Notes under the pieces: model-generated | Told to the model about the DNA's origin: nothing | Databases searched by the model: none | The model's input: the letters and a program-made list of their open reading frames with translations, nothing else | In this document: piece by piece, positions 1 through 5,014 of the stretch | How the letters are laid out: each line of letters starts with the position of its first letter | Numbering within the stretch: the first letter of the stretch is position 1 | Assembly: GCA_003135495.1 (NCBI GenBank) | Contig: PLBX01000529.1 | Location: 8,483 to 13,496 of the forward strand | Direction: 5' to 3' | Origin: Acidobacteriaceae bacterium | GTDB lineage: Bacteria; Acidobacteriota; Terriglobia; Terriglobales; Acidobacteriaceae | Length of the DNA: 5,014 nt | Program-made: the position numbers and the translations under genes

Positions 1-756
1 ATTTTATCGCGCTTCAGAATTGAGCGTATGCGCGACCGGCGGCCGTTTCAAATTTCCGGAGGGGAGCGCCAACGCGTTGCGCTGGCACGGGCGTTGGTCA
101 CCGAGCCACGAGCGTTGCTGCTCGATGAGCCACTGGCCGCGCTCGATCGCCCAACCAAGTCATCTCTCATTAACGATCTGCGCAAGTGGAACCAGCATTA
201 CCGCGTGCCAATTCTTCTGGTCACCCACAATGGCGAAGAGGTATTCGCGCTTGGCAACGAAGTCATCATGCTCGATACCGGCAGGATCGTGGCTCAAGGG
301 CAGCCGCATGAAGTGATGCGCGTTCCGCGGCTGGAGACCGTGGCACAGCTCTCAGGATTTGAAAACATCTTCGACGCGACGGTCGCAGTGCTAAACGAAT
401 CTCGTGGAACCATGACCTGTCGACTTGGAGCCCTGCAACCGGAAAAGGCCGCGGTGGAGTTAGAGACCCCGCTGGTTCGGGCAGAAGAAGGTTCGCGGCT
501 TCGGGTGGGCATTCGCGCTGGCGATTTGCTGCTCGCCTCGGAAGAGCCGCGGGGATTAAGTGCGCGCAACATTTTGCCTGGAACTATTAAGAGTCTGCAA
601 CAGAGAGATGTCATCGTGGCAGCAATAGTCGATTGCGGCGGCATTGAGTTCGAGGTGCACGTAACTCTGGCGGCACGAGATTCGCTCCAACTCGGCGATG
701 GGAAGAAAGTCTGGCTCGTGGCTAAGACGCACTCCTGCCACTTAATGGGCTTGTGA
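1..756 (+). CDS. modC: Molybdate ABC transporter ATP-binding protein (ModC-like), 5'-truncated by window edge
   Basis: The frame is open from base 1 with no start in view, so 251 C-terminal residues are visible and the Walker A/Q-loop half lies upstream. The ATG at 28 is internal, because it sits just before the signature motif. In visible numbering: ABC signature ISGGERQ (18-24), Walker B LLLDEP (39-44), D-loop ALD (47-49) and switch histidine in VTH (74-76). After the ATPase domain comes a C-terminal TOBE/Mop-type domain starting at LSARNILPG, with a VDCGG strand; this phrase pattern is characteristic of ModC. The family couples ATP hydrolysis at the inner membrane face to molybdate (or tungstate) uptake with ModA and ModB, expected just upstream. 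A single TOBE copy is present. The related sulfate (CysA) or other CUT1/MOI ATPases are the alternatives; the TOBE wording favours ModC. The stop lies inside the 3' end of the convergent glycosyltransferase gene. Confidence 0.85.
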   Translation: MLSRFRIERMRDRRPFQISGGERQRVALARALVTEPRALLLDEPLAALDRPTKSSLINDLRKWNQHYRVPILLVTHNGEEVFALGNEVIMLDTGRIVAQGQPHEVMRVPRLETVAQLSGFENIFDATVAVLNESRGTMTCRLGALQPEKAAVELETPLVRAEEGSRLRVGIRAGDLLLASEEPRGLSARNILPGTIKSLQQRDVIVAAIVDCGGIEFEVHVTLAARDSLQLGDGKKVWLVAKTHSCHLMGL

Positions 757-2409
757 GAGGCGAGGCGAGGCCGCGTAGCCATTGGCCCTCGCATCTTCTT
801 CGCGTTCAATCGCAATCACCGCAATCCATTGCCCGTTGCGTTCTTCATGATAGGTAATTGTCGCCCCCAGTTCTTGCGCAATGACCTCCGGCAGCAAGTC
901 CCGATGGTAGCCGAAGAACTTTTCCTTGAGGCGCTGCCACGCCTCCCAATTCTCCAACAGAGGATGCGCCGGTTGATATTTTGTCGAAAAGACTAGCGCG
1001 ACATCGAAGTGATCGCGGGCGGTCGCAGCTATGTTGATTTGAGAACCGGAGAAGTCTTCAATGCGTAAGACAGGAAATGGCCGTGTAACGTAGCCGAGCC
1101 ATGGGCGGCTGATTTCGTCCGACGCGGGCCATGCAGTAAGAACGCGCCTTCCCGGATATCGCATCGAGAGAAAGCGGCTGGCCTCGGCATGCATCACAAT
1201 GTAATCGCGGCACGCAAGATTATCTTCAAGTGAAAAACCATACGGCGGATTGCTGAACAGTCCGGCAACAAATGCCAATCCGATTGCCGCAACAATTAAT
1301 TTCCAATAGCGCACGCGACGCCAAAGAGTCGAAACCAACCCGAGCATCACTAGCGGAACGACTGGCAACATGTATCGCGCCAGCACGGCGCCTCCGACTA
1401 CTGACATGAAAGCCAGGTAAGCGAGCAGGACGGCCAGAAATGCCGACTGTGTCCAAAACGAAATCCGGTGACGGGCCGTCCCGGCCACTCTTCCTTCGTT
1501 CTGCGGCCGTCGGAACATGGCCAGCAATCCTGCCAGCGTGAGTAGATAAAGCCCGAAATACCCAAACAACTGCCAGAGCCTCATCAGCAGCGCTAGCGGA
1601 ATCCGCAAAGGACTTATGGTGGTACCTACGTTGTAACGAAAAAATTCAGGATTGCCGAGCCAAAAGCCTGTCTTTAAAAAGTGGTAGGCATACCAACATC
1701 CCAGAGGAACGACGGGAAGGAGCAAATAAAATGCGCTCTTATATTTTACCGTCGGGGGCAGAACGTCCTTCCATTTGTCTTTTTCCAAATGGGGCCGAAT
1801 TAGATTCGCGACCATCTCCCAACCAAAGAGCGCAAGGGGAGCCAATATTGCAGTTTCTTTCGTCAATGCCGCTAGCGAAAACCAAATCGCGGGCTTCCAC
1901 GGAGGCTCTTCTTTTTTAAACGAATCAATGTACGCGGCCAATGCCCAGAAAGTAAATCCGGCAGCCGGCAAATCTACTTGGGCCATTGAACTCTGTGTGA
2001 AGTACACGGGATACAGCGCAACCAAAATAACCGTCGCCCATGCGACATGTCGATTTGCGGCGGATCGCGAAAGCCGGAACAGACCCACGAGCGAGAAGGC
2101 AGACACGGCGAGCATCGCGGTGCGTGTGACCAGCGTGGAGTATCCGAAGATGCGCCACACTAACGCCAACCATGCCATCACTAGTGGAGGATGGGCATTG
2201 GATGGTGTCGATTGCGGAATCAGGGTGCCGGTCAGAAATAGATCGCGCGCGGCGGGAACGTAATAGCCTGCCTCATCCCAAAAATAAGGAAGGCGCAGGA
2301 GCGGCGCATGCAAAAGCATCAATCCAGCAAAGAATAGAGCGAACAGAAGAAAGTGTTGTGACCACTCCTGCTTGCGTTCCAAAGATTGTGGTTGCGATTT
2401 TATTTTCAT
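742..2409 (-). CDS. Glycosyltransferase family 39 (GT-C fold, ArnT/PMT-like) integral membrane protein
   Basis: Polytopic inner-membrane protein of 555 residues, probably transferring a sugar from a polyprenyl-phosphate donor to a lipid, glycan or protein on the periplasmic side. Visible: first membrane segment about residues 20-38; the GT-C acidic pair D45-E46 in the first periplasmic loop (FWDEAGYY); HPPL (73-76); a second acidic residue in AQVDLP (D146); LTKET (182-186); ARY (344-346) near the last helices; about ten hydrophobic segments in total; then a soluble C-terminal domain from about residue 400. Acceptor and sugar cannot be told from sequence. I chose the ATG at 2409 because it precedes the charged N-terminus and leaves a 28-bp gap after the DUF3467 gene. 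An in-frame TTG at 2472 would add 21 unlike residues and overlap that gene by 35 bp. Neither start has a strong Shine-Dalgarno. Length is typical of GT39. The 3' end overlaps modC by 15 bp, convergently. Confidence 0.85.
   Translation of the reverse strand: MKIKSQPQSLERKQEWSQHFLLFALFFAGLMLLHAPLLRLPYFWDEAGYYVPAARDLFLTGTLIPQSTPSNAHPPLVMAWLALVWRIFGYSTLVTRTAMLAVSAFSLVGLFRLSRSAANRHVAWATVILVALYPVYFTQSSMAQVDLPAAGFTFWALAAYIDSFKKEEPPWKPAIWFSLAALTKETAILAPLALFGWEMVANLIRPHLEKDKWKDVLPPTVKYKSAFYLLLPVVPLGCWYAYHFLKTGFWLGNPEFFRYNVGTTISPLRIPLALLMRLWQLFGYFGLYLLTLAGLLAMFRRPQNEGRVAGTARHRISFWTQSAFLAVLLAYLAFMSVVGGAVLARYMLPVVPLVMLGLVSTLWRRVRYWKLIVAAIGLAFVAGLFSNPPYGFSLEDNLACRDYIVMHAEASRFLSMRYPGRRVLTAWPASDEISRPWLGYVTRPFPVLRIEDFSGSQINIAATARDHFDVALVFSTKYQPAHPLLENWEAWQRLKEKFFGYHRDLLPEVIAQELGATITYHEERNGQWIAVIAIEREEDARANGYAASPRLSQAH
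757..771. repeat. Pentamer GAGGC x3 in the glycosyltransferase 3' end
   Basis: Three perfect tandem GAGGC units directly after the modC stop codon and within the last codons of the GT39 gene (read as CCT CGC CTC on its strand). Gain or loss of a unit would shift the reading frame of the last few residues only. Three units is few, so this may be incidental. Confidence 0.5.
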
Positions 2410-2437
2410 TCGGACTGCGCCGCCGGACGCGCAATCA

Positions 2438-2731
2438 TCAGTGAACGGGACCGCCCGGGGCGCGCGGATCAAGCTTGATCTCGCCGAACGCGGCTTCGTA
2501 GTTCGTCACATTCTGCTGCAGCAGCGCCATTAGAGCCTTGGCTTGCTGCGGGCTAAGATAAATTCCCTGAAAGTTTCGCAGTTCCACCTGTGTCTCAGAG
2601 CTTTGTTGCATGGTCCCGAAGACGAGAAAGAAATCCCAGACATTCACGCGGATTTGGACGCTGTTGGAGTAGGCCTCGCGATAGTCGGGAGTTTGCACGA
2701 ATTTTACATTCGGTTGGTTGGTCGTATTCAT
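2438..2731 (-). CDS. DUF3467 domain-containing small protein
   Basis: Intact 97-residue soluble protein that matches the DUF3467 family as I recall it. The first half carries YSNSVQIRVNVWDFFLVFG (21-39). The second half carries YLSPQQAKALMALL (58-71), running into a helix ending NYEAAFGEI (77-85). Both blocks are the usual family landmarks, and the length is typical. The family has no established biochemical function; members are small cytosolic proteins found across many bacteria and archaea. There is no signal peptide or membrane segment. The start is ATG at 2731, preceded by only a weak purine run (GAAG, with almost no spacing). It is the first gene of a probable minus-strand operon with the GT39 gene 28 bp downstream, so a link to envelope glycosylation is possible but purely contextual. 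It diverges from the macro-domain gene. Confidence 0.85.
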   Translation of the reverse strand: MNTTNQPNVKFVQTPDYREAYSNSVQIRVNVWDFFLVFGTMQQSSETQVELRNFQGIYLSPQQAKALMALLQQNVTNYEAAFGEIKLDPRAPGGPVH

Positions 2732-2839
2732 ACTTCGCAGTGTAACGCTTGCGGCGATGCGAGCAAAGTGCGCGCAGTCTAAACTGTAAACTGGTTCGTG
2801 TGAAGGATGCCGACAAAACTATTTCTTCCGGGGTAGCGG
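2732..2839. promoter_or_regulatory. Divergent intergenic region between DUF3467 gene and macro-domain gene
   Basis: This 108-bp gap must hold the promoters of both outward-facing transcription units unless transcripts read in from elsewhere. For the minus strand a weak sigma70-like pair can be drawn: TTGCTC (complement of 2761-2766) and TACACT (complement of 2739-2744), spaced 16 bp. It would start transcription almost at the ATG, giving a near-leaderless mRNA. No convincing plus-strand -35/-10 pair was found. A perfect tandem heptamer TAAACTG lies at 2780-2793 and could be an operator or chance. Confidence 0.35.
2780..2793. repeat. Tandem heptamer TAAACTG x2 in divergent intergenic region
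   Basis: Two perfect adjacent copies of TAAACTG, 2780-2786 and 2787-2793, in the AT-richer centre of the divergent spacer, 47 bp before the macro-domain start. Tandem half-sites can bind regulators, but two 7-mers may also arise by chance. No known regulator is recognised from the motif. Confidence 0.5.
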
Positions 2840-3448
2840 ATGTCTGACTTCGCGGCTCGACTAATTTTTGCTAACGGTAAGCGAATCGAATTCGACGGGC
2901 CAGCCGATATCACTAAAGAGGTGACCGAGGCCATTGTCAACGCGGCCAATTCGACTTTGCTTGGCGGAGGCGGCGTCGATGGTGCGATCCACCACGCTGG
3001 CGGACCGTCGATCCTGCAGGAATGCAAGCGGATCGTGGCTAAAATCGGCACGCTTCCGGCGGGGAAGGCGGTCATCACTACCGGCGGTCGTTTGGCGGCC
3101 AAGTATGTAGTTCATACGGTTGGGCCAGTGTATCGAGGAGGACACAATCGCGAGTCCGAAACGCTCGCCAGTTGTTATCGTGCATCCATCGAGGTCGCGG
3201 ACGATCACGGAATCAAGTCGCTCGCATTCCCTTCCATCTCCACTGGAGCCTATGGCTACCCGGTCGAGAAGGCGGCCGCGATGGCGGTTCGCGCGGTCGC
3301 GGAATATTTGCCGACATGCGCGCACTTGGAGCATGTCCGTTTTGTGCTCTTCGATATCGCCACTTGCAAAGCCTATGTCAACGCGGCTGAAAAATTATCG
3401 CAGCCGCCACCGTCATTTTCCGTTATCTTCGAGAAAGGTCGTTCATGA
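2840..3448 (+). CDS. Macro domain protein, probable ADP-ribosyl / O-acetyl-ADP-ribose hydrolase
   Basis: Complete 202-residue protein, almost entirely one macro domain of the MacroD/YmdB class. This class binds ADP-ribose and removes it from acidic side chains or deacetylates O-acetyl-ADP-ribose. Visible: ADIT (22-25) where the family usually has GDIT, keeping the adenine-contacting D23; IVNAANS (32-38); the GGGGVDGAIH loop (42-51); VVHTVGP (90-96); and the phosphate-binding loop SISTGAYGYP (132-141). By alignment to YmdB N25 and D35, the catalytic pair would be N37 and D47, both present, so the enzyme is predicted active. The N-terminus (1-20) forms an extra strand, and a short Pro/Ser-rich tail follows about residue 186. 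The start ATG at 2840 has a modest GGGG (2830-2833) upstream. The stop overlaps the tpiA start as ATGA. The cellular substrate cannot be inferred. An ADP-ribose-1''-phosphate phosphatase role is an alternative. Confidence 0.92.
   Translation: MSDFAARLIFANGKRIEFDGPADITKEVTEAIVNAANSTLLGGGGVDGAIHHAGGPSILQECKRIVAKIGTLPAGKAVITTGGRLAAKYVVHTVGPVYRGGHNRESETLASCYRASIEVADDHGIKSLAFPSISTGAYGYPVEKAAAMAVRAVAEYLPTCAHLEHVRFVLFDIATCKAYVNAAEKLSQPPPSFSVIFEKGRS
3431..3438 (+). promoter_or_regulatory. Ribosome binding site of tpiA inside the macro-domain gene
   Basis: GAGAAAGG lies 6 nt before the tpiA ATG at 3445, entirely within the last codons of the macro-domain gene. It supports the ATG at 3445 as the tpiA start and, with the ATGA stop/start overlap, points to translational coupling. 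Confidence 0.65.
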
Positions 3449-4194
3449 GAAACAAACTTATTGCCGCCAACTGGAAAATGTACAAAACTCCCGATGAAGC
3501 TCGCGATTTCTTCCGCGACTTTCTGCCGTTAGTCAAAGATCACGATCGCGATGAAATTGTGGTTTGCCCGAATTATCTCGCGATTGATGTCGCCGTCCAC
3601 GCTGCCAAGGGATCAAACGTCGCCATCGGCGCGCAAAATCTTTTCTGGGAGAAGGAAGGCGCTTACACGGGTGAAATCTGCACCAGCATGTTGGTTGCGG
3701 TCGGCGTTACACACGTCATCATCGGACACTCGGAACGCCGCCAGTATTTCGGCGAAACCGATGACACGGTGAACCTAAAGCTGAAGTCCGCACTCGCAGC
3801 CGGATTGATCCCCATCGTCTGCGTCGGAGAAGTTCTCGAGGAACGTGAGGCTGGCCTTACCGATGATGTATTGCGCAGGCAATGCCTGCGCGCGTTTAAC
3901 AAAGTCTCCGCGAAAAAGGCGGCAAGCCTGGTGGTGGCGTACGAGCCGGTCTGGGCCATTGGCACGGGAAAAACCGCGACTCCGCAAATGGCCGCCGACG
4001 CCCATGCCATCATCCGAGCCGAAGCCGCCGAATCGTTCGGCCAGGAATTTGCCGATAAGTTGCGCATTCTTTATGGTGGTTCGGTCAAACCGGAAAATGC
4101 CAAGTCTCTTATGTCTGAAGCGGAAATCGACGGCGCTCTGGTGGGCGGAGCATCACTCGATCCCAAGTCATTTGCCGCCATCGTAAAGTATTAG
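3445..4194 (+). CDS. tpiA: Triosephosphate isomerase
   Basis: Complete 249-residue cytosolic TIM-barrel enzyme, normal family length. It interconverts dihydroxyacetone phosphate and glyceraldehyde 3-phosphate in glycolysis and gluconeogenesis, acting as a dimer. All catalytic signatures are present: AANWKM (7-12) with N9 and K11; the electrophile H95 in IIGHSERR (92-99); the catalytic base E167 in AYEPVWAIGTGK (165-176), followed by flexible loop 6; and the phosphate-binding motifs YGGSVKP (210-216) and GALVGGASL (230-238). The start at ATG 3445 gives the canonical RNKLIAANWKM N-terminus and has a good ribosome binding site. The first base of the ATG falls in the macro-domain stop region (ATGA, 4-bp overlap). 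The usual gap/pgk or secG neighbours are not seen here: upstream is the macro gene and downstream, after 156 bp, a secreted glycine-rich protein. No defects seen. Confidence 0.98.
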   Translation: MRNKLIAANWKMYKTPDEARDFFRDFLPLVKDHDRDEIVVCPNYLAIDVAVHAAKGSNVAIGAQNLFWEKEGAYTGEICTSMLVAVGVTHVIIGHSERRQYFGETDDTVNLKLKSALAAGLIPIVCVGEVLEEREAGLTDDVLRRQCLRAFNKVSAKKAASLVVAYEPVWAIGTGKTATPQMAADAHAIIRAEAAESFGQEFADKLRILYGGSVKPENAKSLMSEAEIDGALVGGASLDPKSFAAIVKY

Positions 4195-4229
4195 AAGGCT
4201 GCAGCCAATAAATGCCTTGGCGGTATGGA

Positions 4230-4263
4230 TTGTGCGTCTATGGCCGCGAGCGCCTTCGCACAA
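4230..4263 (+). other. Imperfect hairpin downstream of tpiA (possible 3'-end structure)
   Basis: A 7-bp perfect stem TTGTGCG (4230-4236) pairs with CGCACAA (4257-4263), enclosing a nested short stem GGC/GCC (4242-4244 with 4252-4254). No T-run follows, so it is not a canonical intrinsic terminator. It could be a 3'-end stabilising structure, part of a Rho-dependent end, or chance in GC-rich DNA. Confidence 0.3.
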
Positions 4264-4334
4264 CCCGGCGCAAAGGACTCGAATCTTGTTAGGTAGAGCT
4301 TAAATGTCTGGTCTTAGAAGCGCTCCCACTGTAC

Positions 4335-4342
4335 GGGGAGGA
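4335..4342 (+). promoter_or_regulatory. Strong Shine-Dalgarno of the glycine-rich protein gene
   Basis: GGGGAGGA ends 8 nt before the ATG at 4351. It is the best ribosome binding site in the window, fixes the start of the following secreted protein and suggests efficient translation. Confidence 0.8.
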
Positions 4343-4350
4343 CAGATTTT

Positions 4351-4434
4351 ATGAGTCGATTCGGCTGCCATACTTCACTCATTGTGTTCGTCGCGTTCAT
4401 TGCTTTCACTCTCACCCCAGTTTCAGTATTCGCA
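4351..4434 (+). other. Signal peptide of the glycine-rich protein
   Basis: Residues 1-28: a short N-region with R3, hydrophobic core LIVFVAFIAFTL (10-21), then a polar C-region ending VFA before Q29. This fits the A-X-A-like small-residue rule for signal peptidase I cleavage after A28, predicting export to the periplasm or beyond. Confidence 0.8.
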
Positions 4435-5014
4435 CAGCATGGTGGCGGAGGCGGTCACGCCGGTGGAGGTGGTGGCTTCCACGGAGGCGGTGGCGGCTTC
4501 CACGGAGGCGGTGGAGGCTATCATGGCGGCGGGGTGGGCGGTGGATCGGTGCGCGGCGGCTCCGAAGGAGTTCGCGGTGGTTTTAGTGGCGGCGGGCGAT
4601 CTTTTGGTGGAGGCAGCGGAGGGAGTTCCCGCCAGGGTGGCGTGGGAGCCGGACGGAATGGCGCATCGTCGGGAAGTCATTCATCGAATCTTCCTTCGGC
4701 GATCAATGACGGGCAGTGGCATTCGTTTGCCAACTCTGGAGCCTCGTCACGGTTGAGCCAAGGCCGCGGTCCGGGAAGCGCGGCAAACTCAAACTTAGTA
4801 GCCCGTAACAATGGCAGCACTGAAAGCGGCTGGCATTCTTTCGGCTCGCCGAGCTCGCAAAGAGGAACAGCTGGAGCCGGAGTTTCTCGCGGTGGCCCCA
4901 ATTTAAACTGGCGCGGCGGCTGGGGCGGCTATGGTTGGCGCGGTTATGGCTGGCACGGCGGTTGGGGTGGATACGGCTGGGGCTGGGGACCTGGATGGGG
5001 CTTCGGATGGAACT
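4351..5014 (+). CDS. Secreted glycine-rich protein with GFHGGGG heptads and W-H-S-F repeats, 3'-truncated by window edge
   Basis: Open from ATG 4351 to the last base with no stop, 221 residues visible. I do not recognise a named family. Order of parts: Sec signal peptide (1-28); Gly/His/Phe stretch (30-57) with 7-residue units GFHGGGG, GFHGGGG, GYHGGGV; Gly/Ser/Arg-rich linker (about 58-112); two copies of a short motif, DGQWHSFAN (120-128) and ESGWHSFGS (158-166), 38 residues apart; then a Trp/Tyr/Gly tail (187-221) with nine Trp and three Tyr. There are no catalytic motifs; such composition suggests an exported, largely disordered, surface, matrix or outer-membrane-associated protein. That role is inference. 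The single Cys (residue 6) precedes the hydrophobic core, so it is not a lipobox. The gene reads well as coding: strong ribosome binding site, credible signal peptide and motif repetition in this frame only. It may start its own transcript or be the tail of the tpiA one. Confidence 0.85.
   Translation, partial: MSRFGCHTSLIVFVAFIAFTLTPVSVFAQHGGGGGHAGGGGGFHGGGGGFHGGGGGYHGGGVGGGSVRGGSEGVRGGFSGGGRSFGGGSGGSSRQGGVGAGRNGASSGSHSSNLPSAINDGQWHSFANSGASSRLSQGRGPGSAANSNLVARNNGSTESGWHSFGSPSSQRGTAGAGVSRGGPNLNWRGGWGGYGWRGYGWHGGWGGYGWGWGPGWGFGWN
4474..4536 (+). repeat. 21-bp in-frame tandem repeat (GFHGGGG units)
   Basis: Three consecutive 21-bp units (4474-4494, 4495-4515, 4516-4536). The first two share their first 20 bases exactly; the third is diverged (TAT CAT for TTC CAC, then GGC GGC GGG GTG). 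Each codes for one G-(F/Y)-H-G-G-G-(G/V) heptad, so slippage would change repeat number without shifting frame. Confidence 0.8.

Larger units (their letters stand above)
4195..4350 (+). other. Intergenic region tpiA - glycine-rich gene
   Basis: This 156-bp gap contains a 10-bp perfect palindrome GGCTGCAGCC (4197-4206) just after the tpiA stop, an extended imperfect hairpin at 4230-4263, and the ribosome binding site of the next gene near its end. No clear sigma70 promoter pair and no hairpin followed by a U-run were found, so where transcription ends and restarts cannot be read from sequence. Confidence 0.6.

Noticed and set aside
294..815. 173-codon open frame on the minus strand, antisense to modC
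   Set aside because: Lies opposite a clear ModC ATPase/TOBE coding sequence. The translation is Ser/Arg/Pro-rich with no recognisable domain, typical of a GC-rich antisense shadow.
1775..2263. 162-codon open frame on the plus strand inside the GT39 gene
   Set aside because: Antisense to conserved GT39 membrane segments and motifs, with no ribosome binding site and no recognisable domain.
2807..2836. Nine-codon leader ORF (MPTKLFLPG, then stop) just before the macro-domain gene
   Set aside because: The purine run GAAGG abuts the ATG with no spacing, there is no regulatory codon run, and no attenuator hairpins were seen.
2861..3334. 157-codon open frame antisense to the macro-domain gene
   Set aside because: The opposite strand encodes an intact macro domain with all binding loops. 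This translation resembles nothing known.
3663..4067. 134-codon open frame antisense to tpiA
   Set aside because: tpiA is unambiguous; the antisense frame is a composition shadow.
4197..4206. Palindrome GGCTGCAGCC after the tpiA stop as an intrinsic terminator
   Set aside because: It has no loop and no following T-run, so it cannot form a standard terminator hairpin.
4382..4756. 124-codon frame with a repeating Val/Ala/Glu pattern overlapping the Gly-rich gene
   Set aside because: Its periodicity is the out-of-frame reading of the GFHGGGG DNA repeats. It lacks the ribosome binding site and signal peptide found in the frame that starts at 4351.
1..5014. CRISPR array, tRNA, rRNA, insertion sequence or defence cassette
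   Set aside because: No spaced repeat array, cloverleaf, transposase or terminal inverted repeats were seen. The macro domain alone, next to tpiA and without a toxin or sirtuin partner, does not make a defence system.

Overview
The window reads as ordinary chromosomal DNA of a free-living Gram-negative bacterium, most likely an acidobacterium of the Koribacter/Terriglobia type. This is an inference from moderately high GC, an acidobacterial-looking GT39 glycosyltransferase, a DUF3467 protein and a secreted glycine-rich protein with Trp/Gly repeats. No rRNA, tRNA, CRISPR array, insertion sequence or phage gene was seen. Five genes are intact or nearly so in gene order, plus one cut by each window edge.

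Left part (1-756, + strand): the 3' portion of a molybdate-type ABC transporter ATPase (modC-like). Its Walker A region lies upstream of the window. It converges on, and overlaps by 15 bp at the 3' ends, a minus-strand pair transcribed from about 2731 down to 742. That pair is a small DUF3467 protein followed, 28 bp later, by a multi-spanning GT39/GT-C glycosyltransferase. The pair looks like a two-gene operon.

Right part (2840-5014, + strand): a divergent 108-bp intergenic region separates the DUF3467 gene from a macro-domain protein (probable ADP-ribosyl / O-acetyl-ADP-ribose hydrolase). Its stop codon overlaps the start of triosephosphate isomerase (tpiA) as ATGA, so the two are probably translationally coupled. 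After a 156-bp gap with an imperfect hairpin comes a gene with a strong ribosome binding site. It encodes a secreted, very glycine-rich protein that runs off the right edge: signal peptide, GFHGGGG-type heptads, two W-H-S-F repeats and a Trp/Tyr/Gly tail.

No defence island or multi-gene novel system is visible. The points most worth a second look are the macro-domain/tpiA coupling and the uncharacterised glycine-rich secreted protein.
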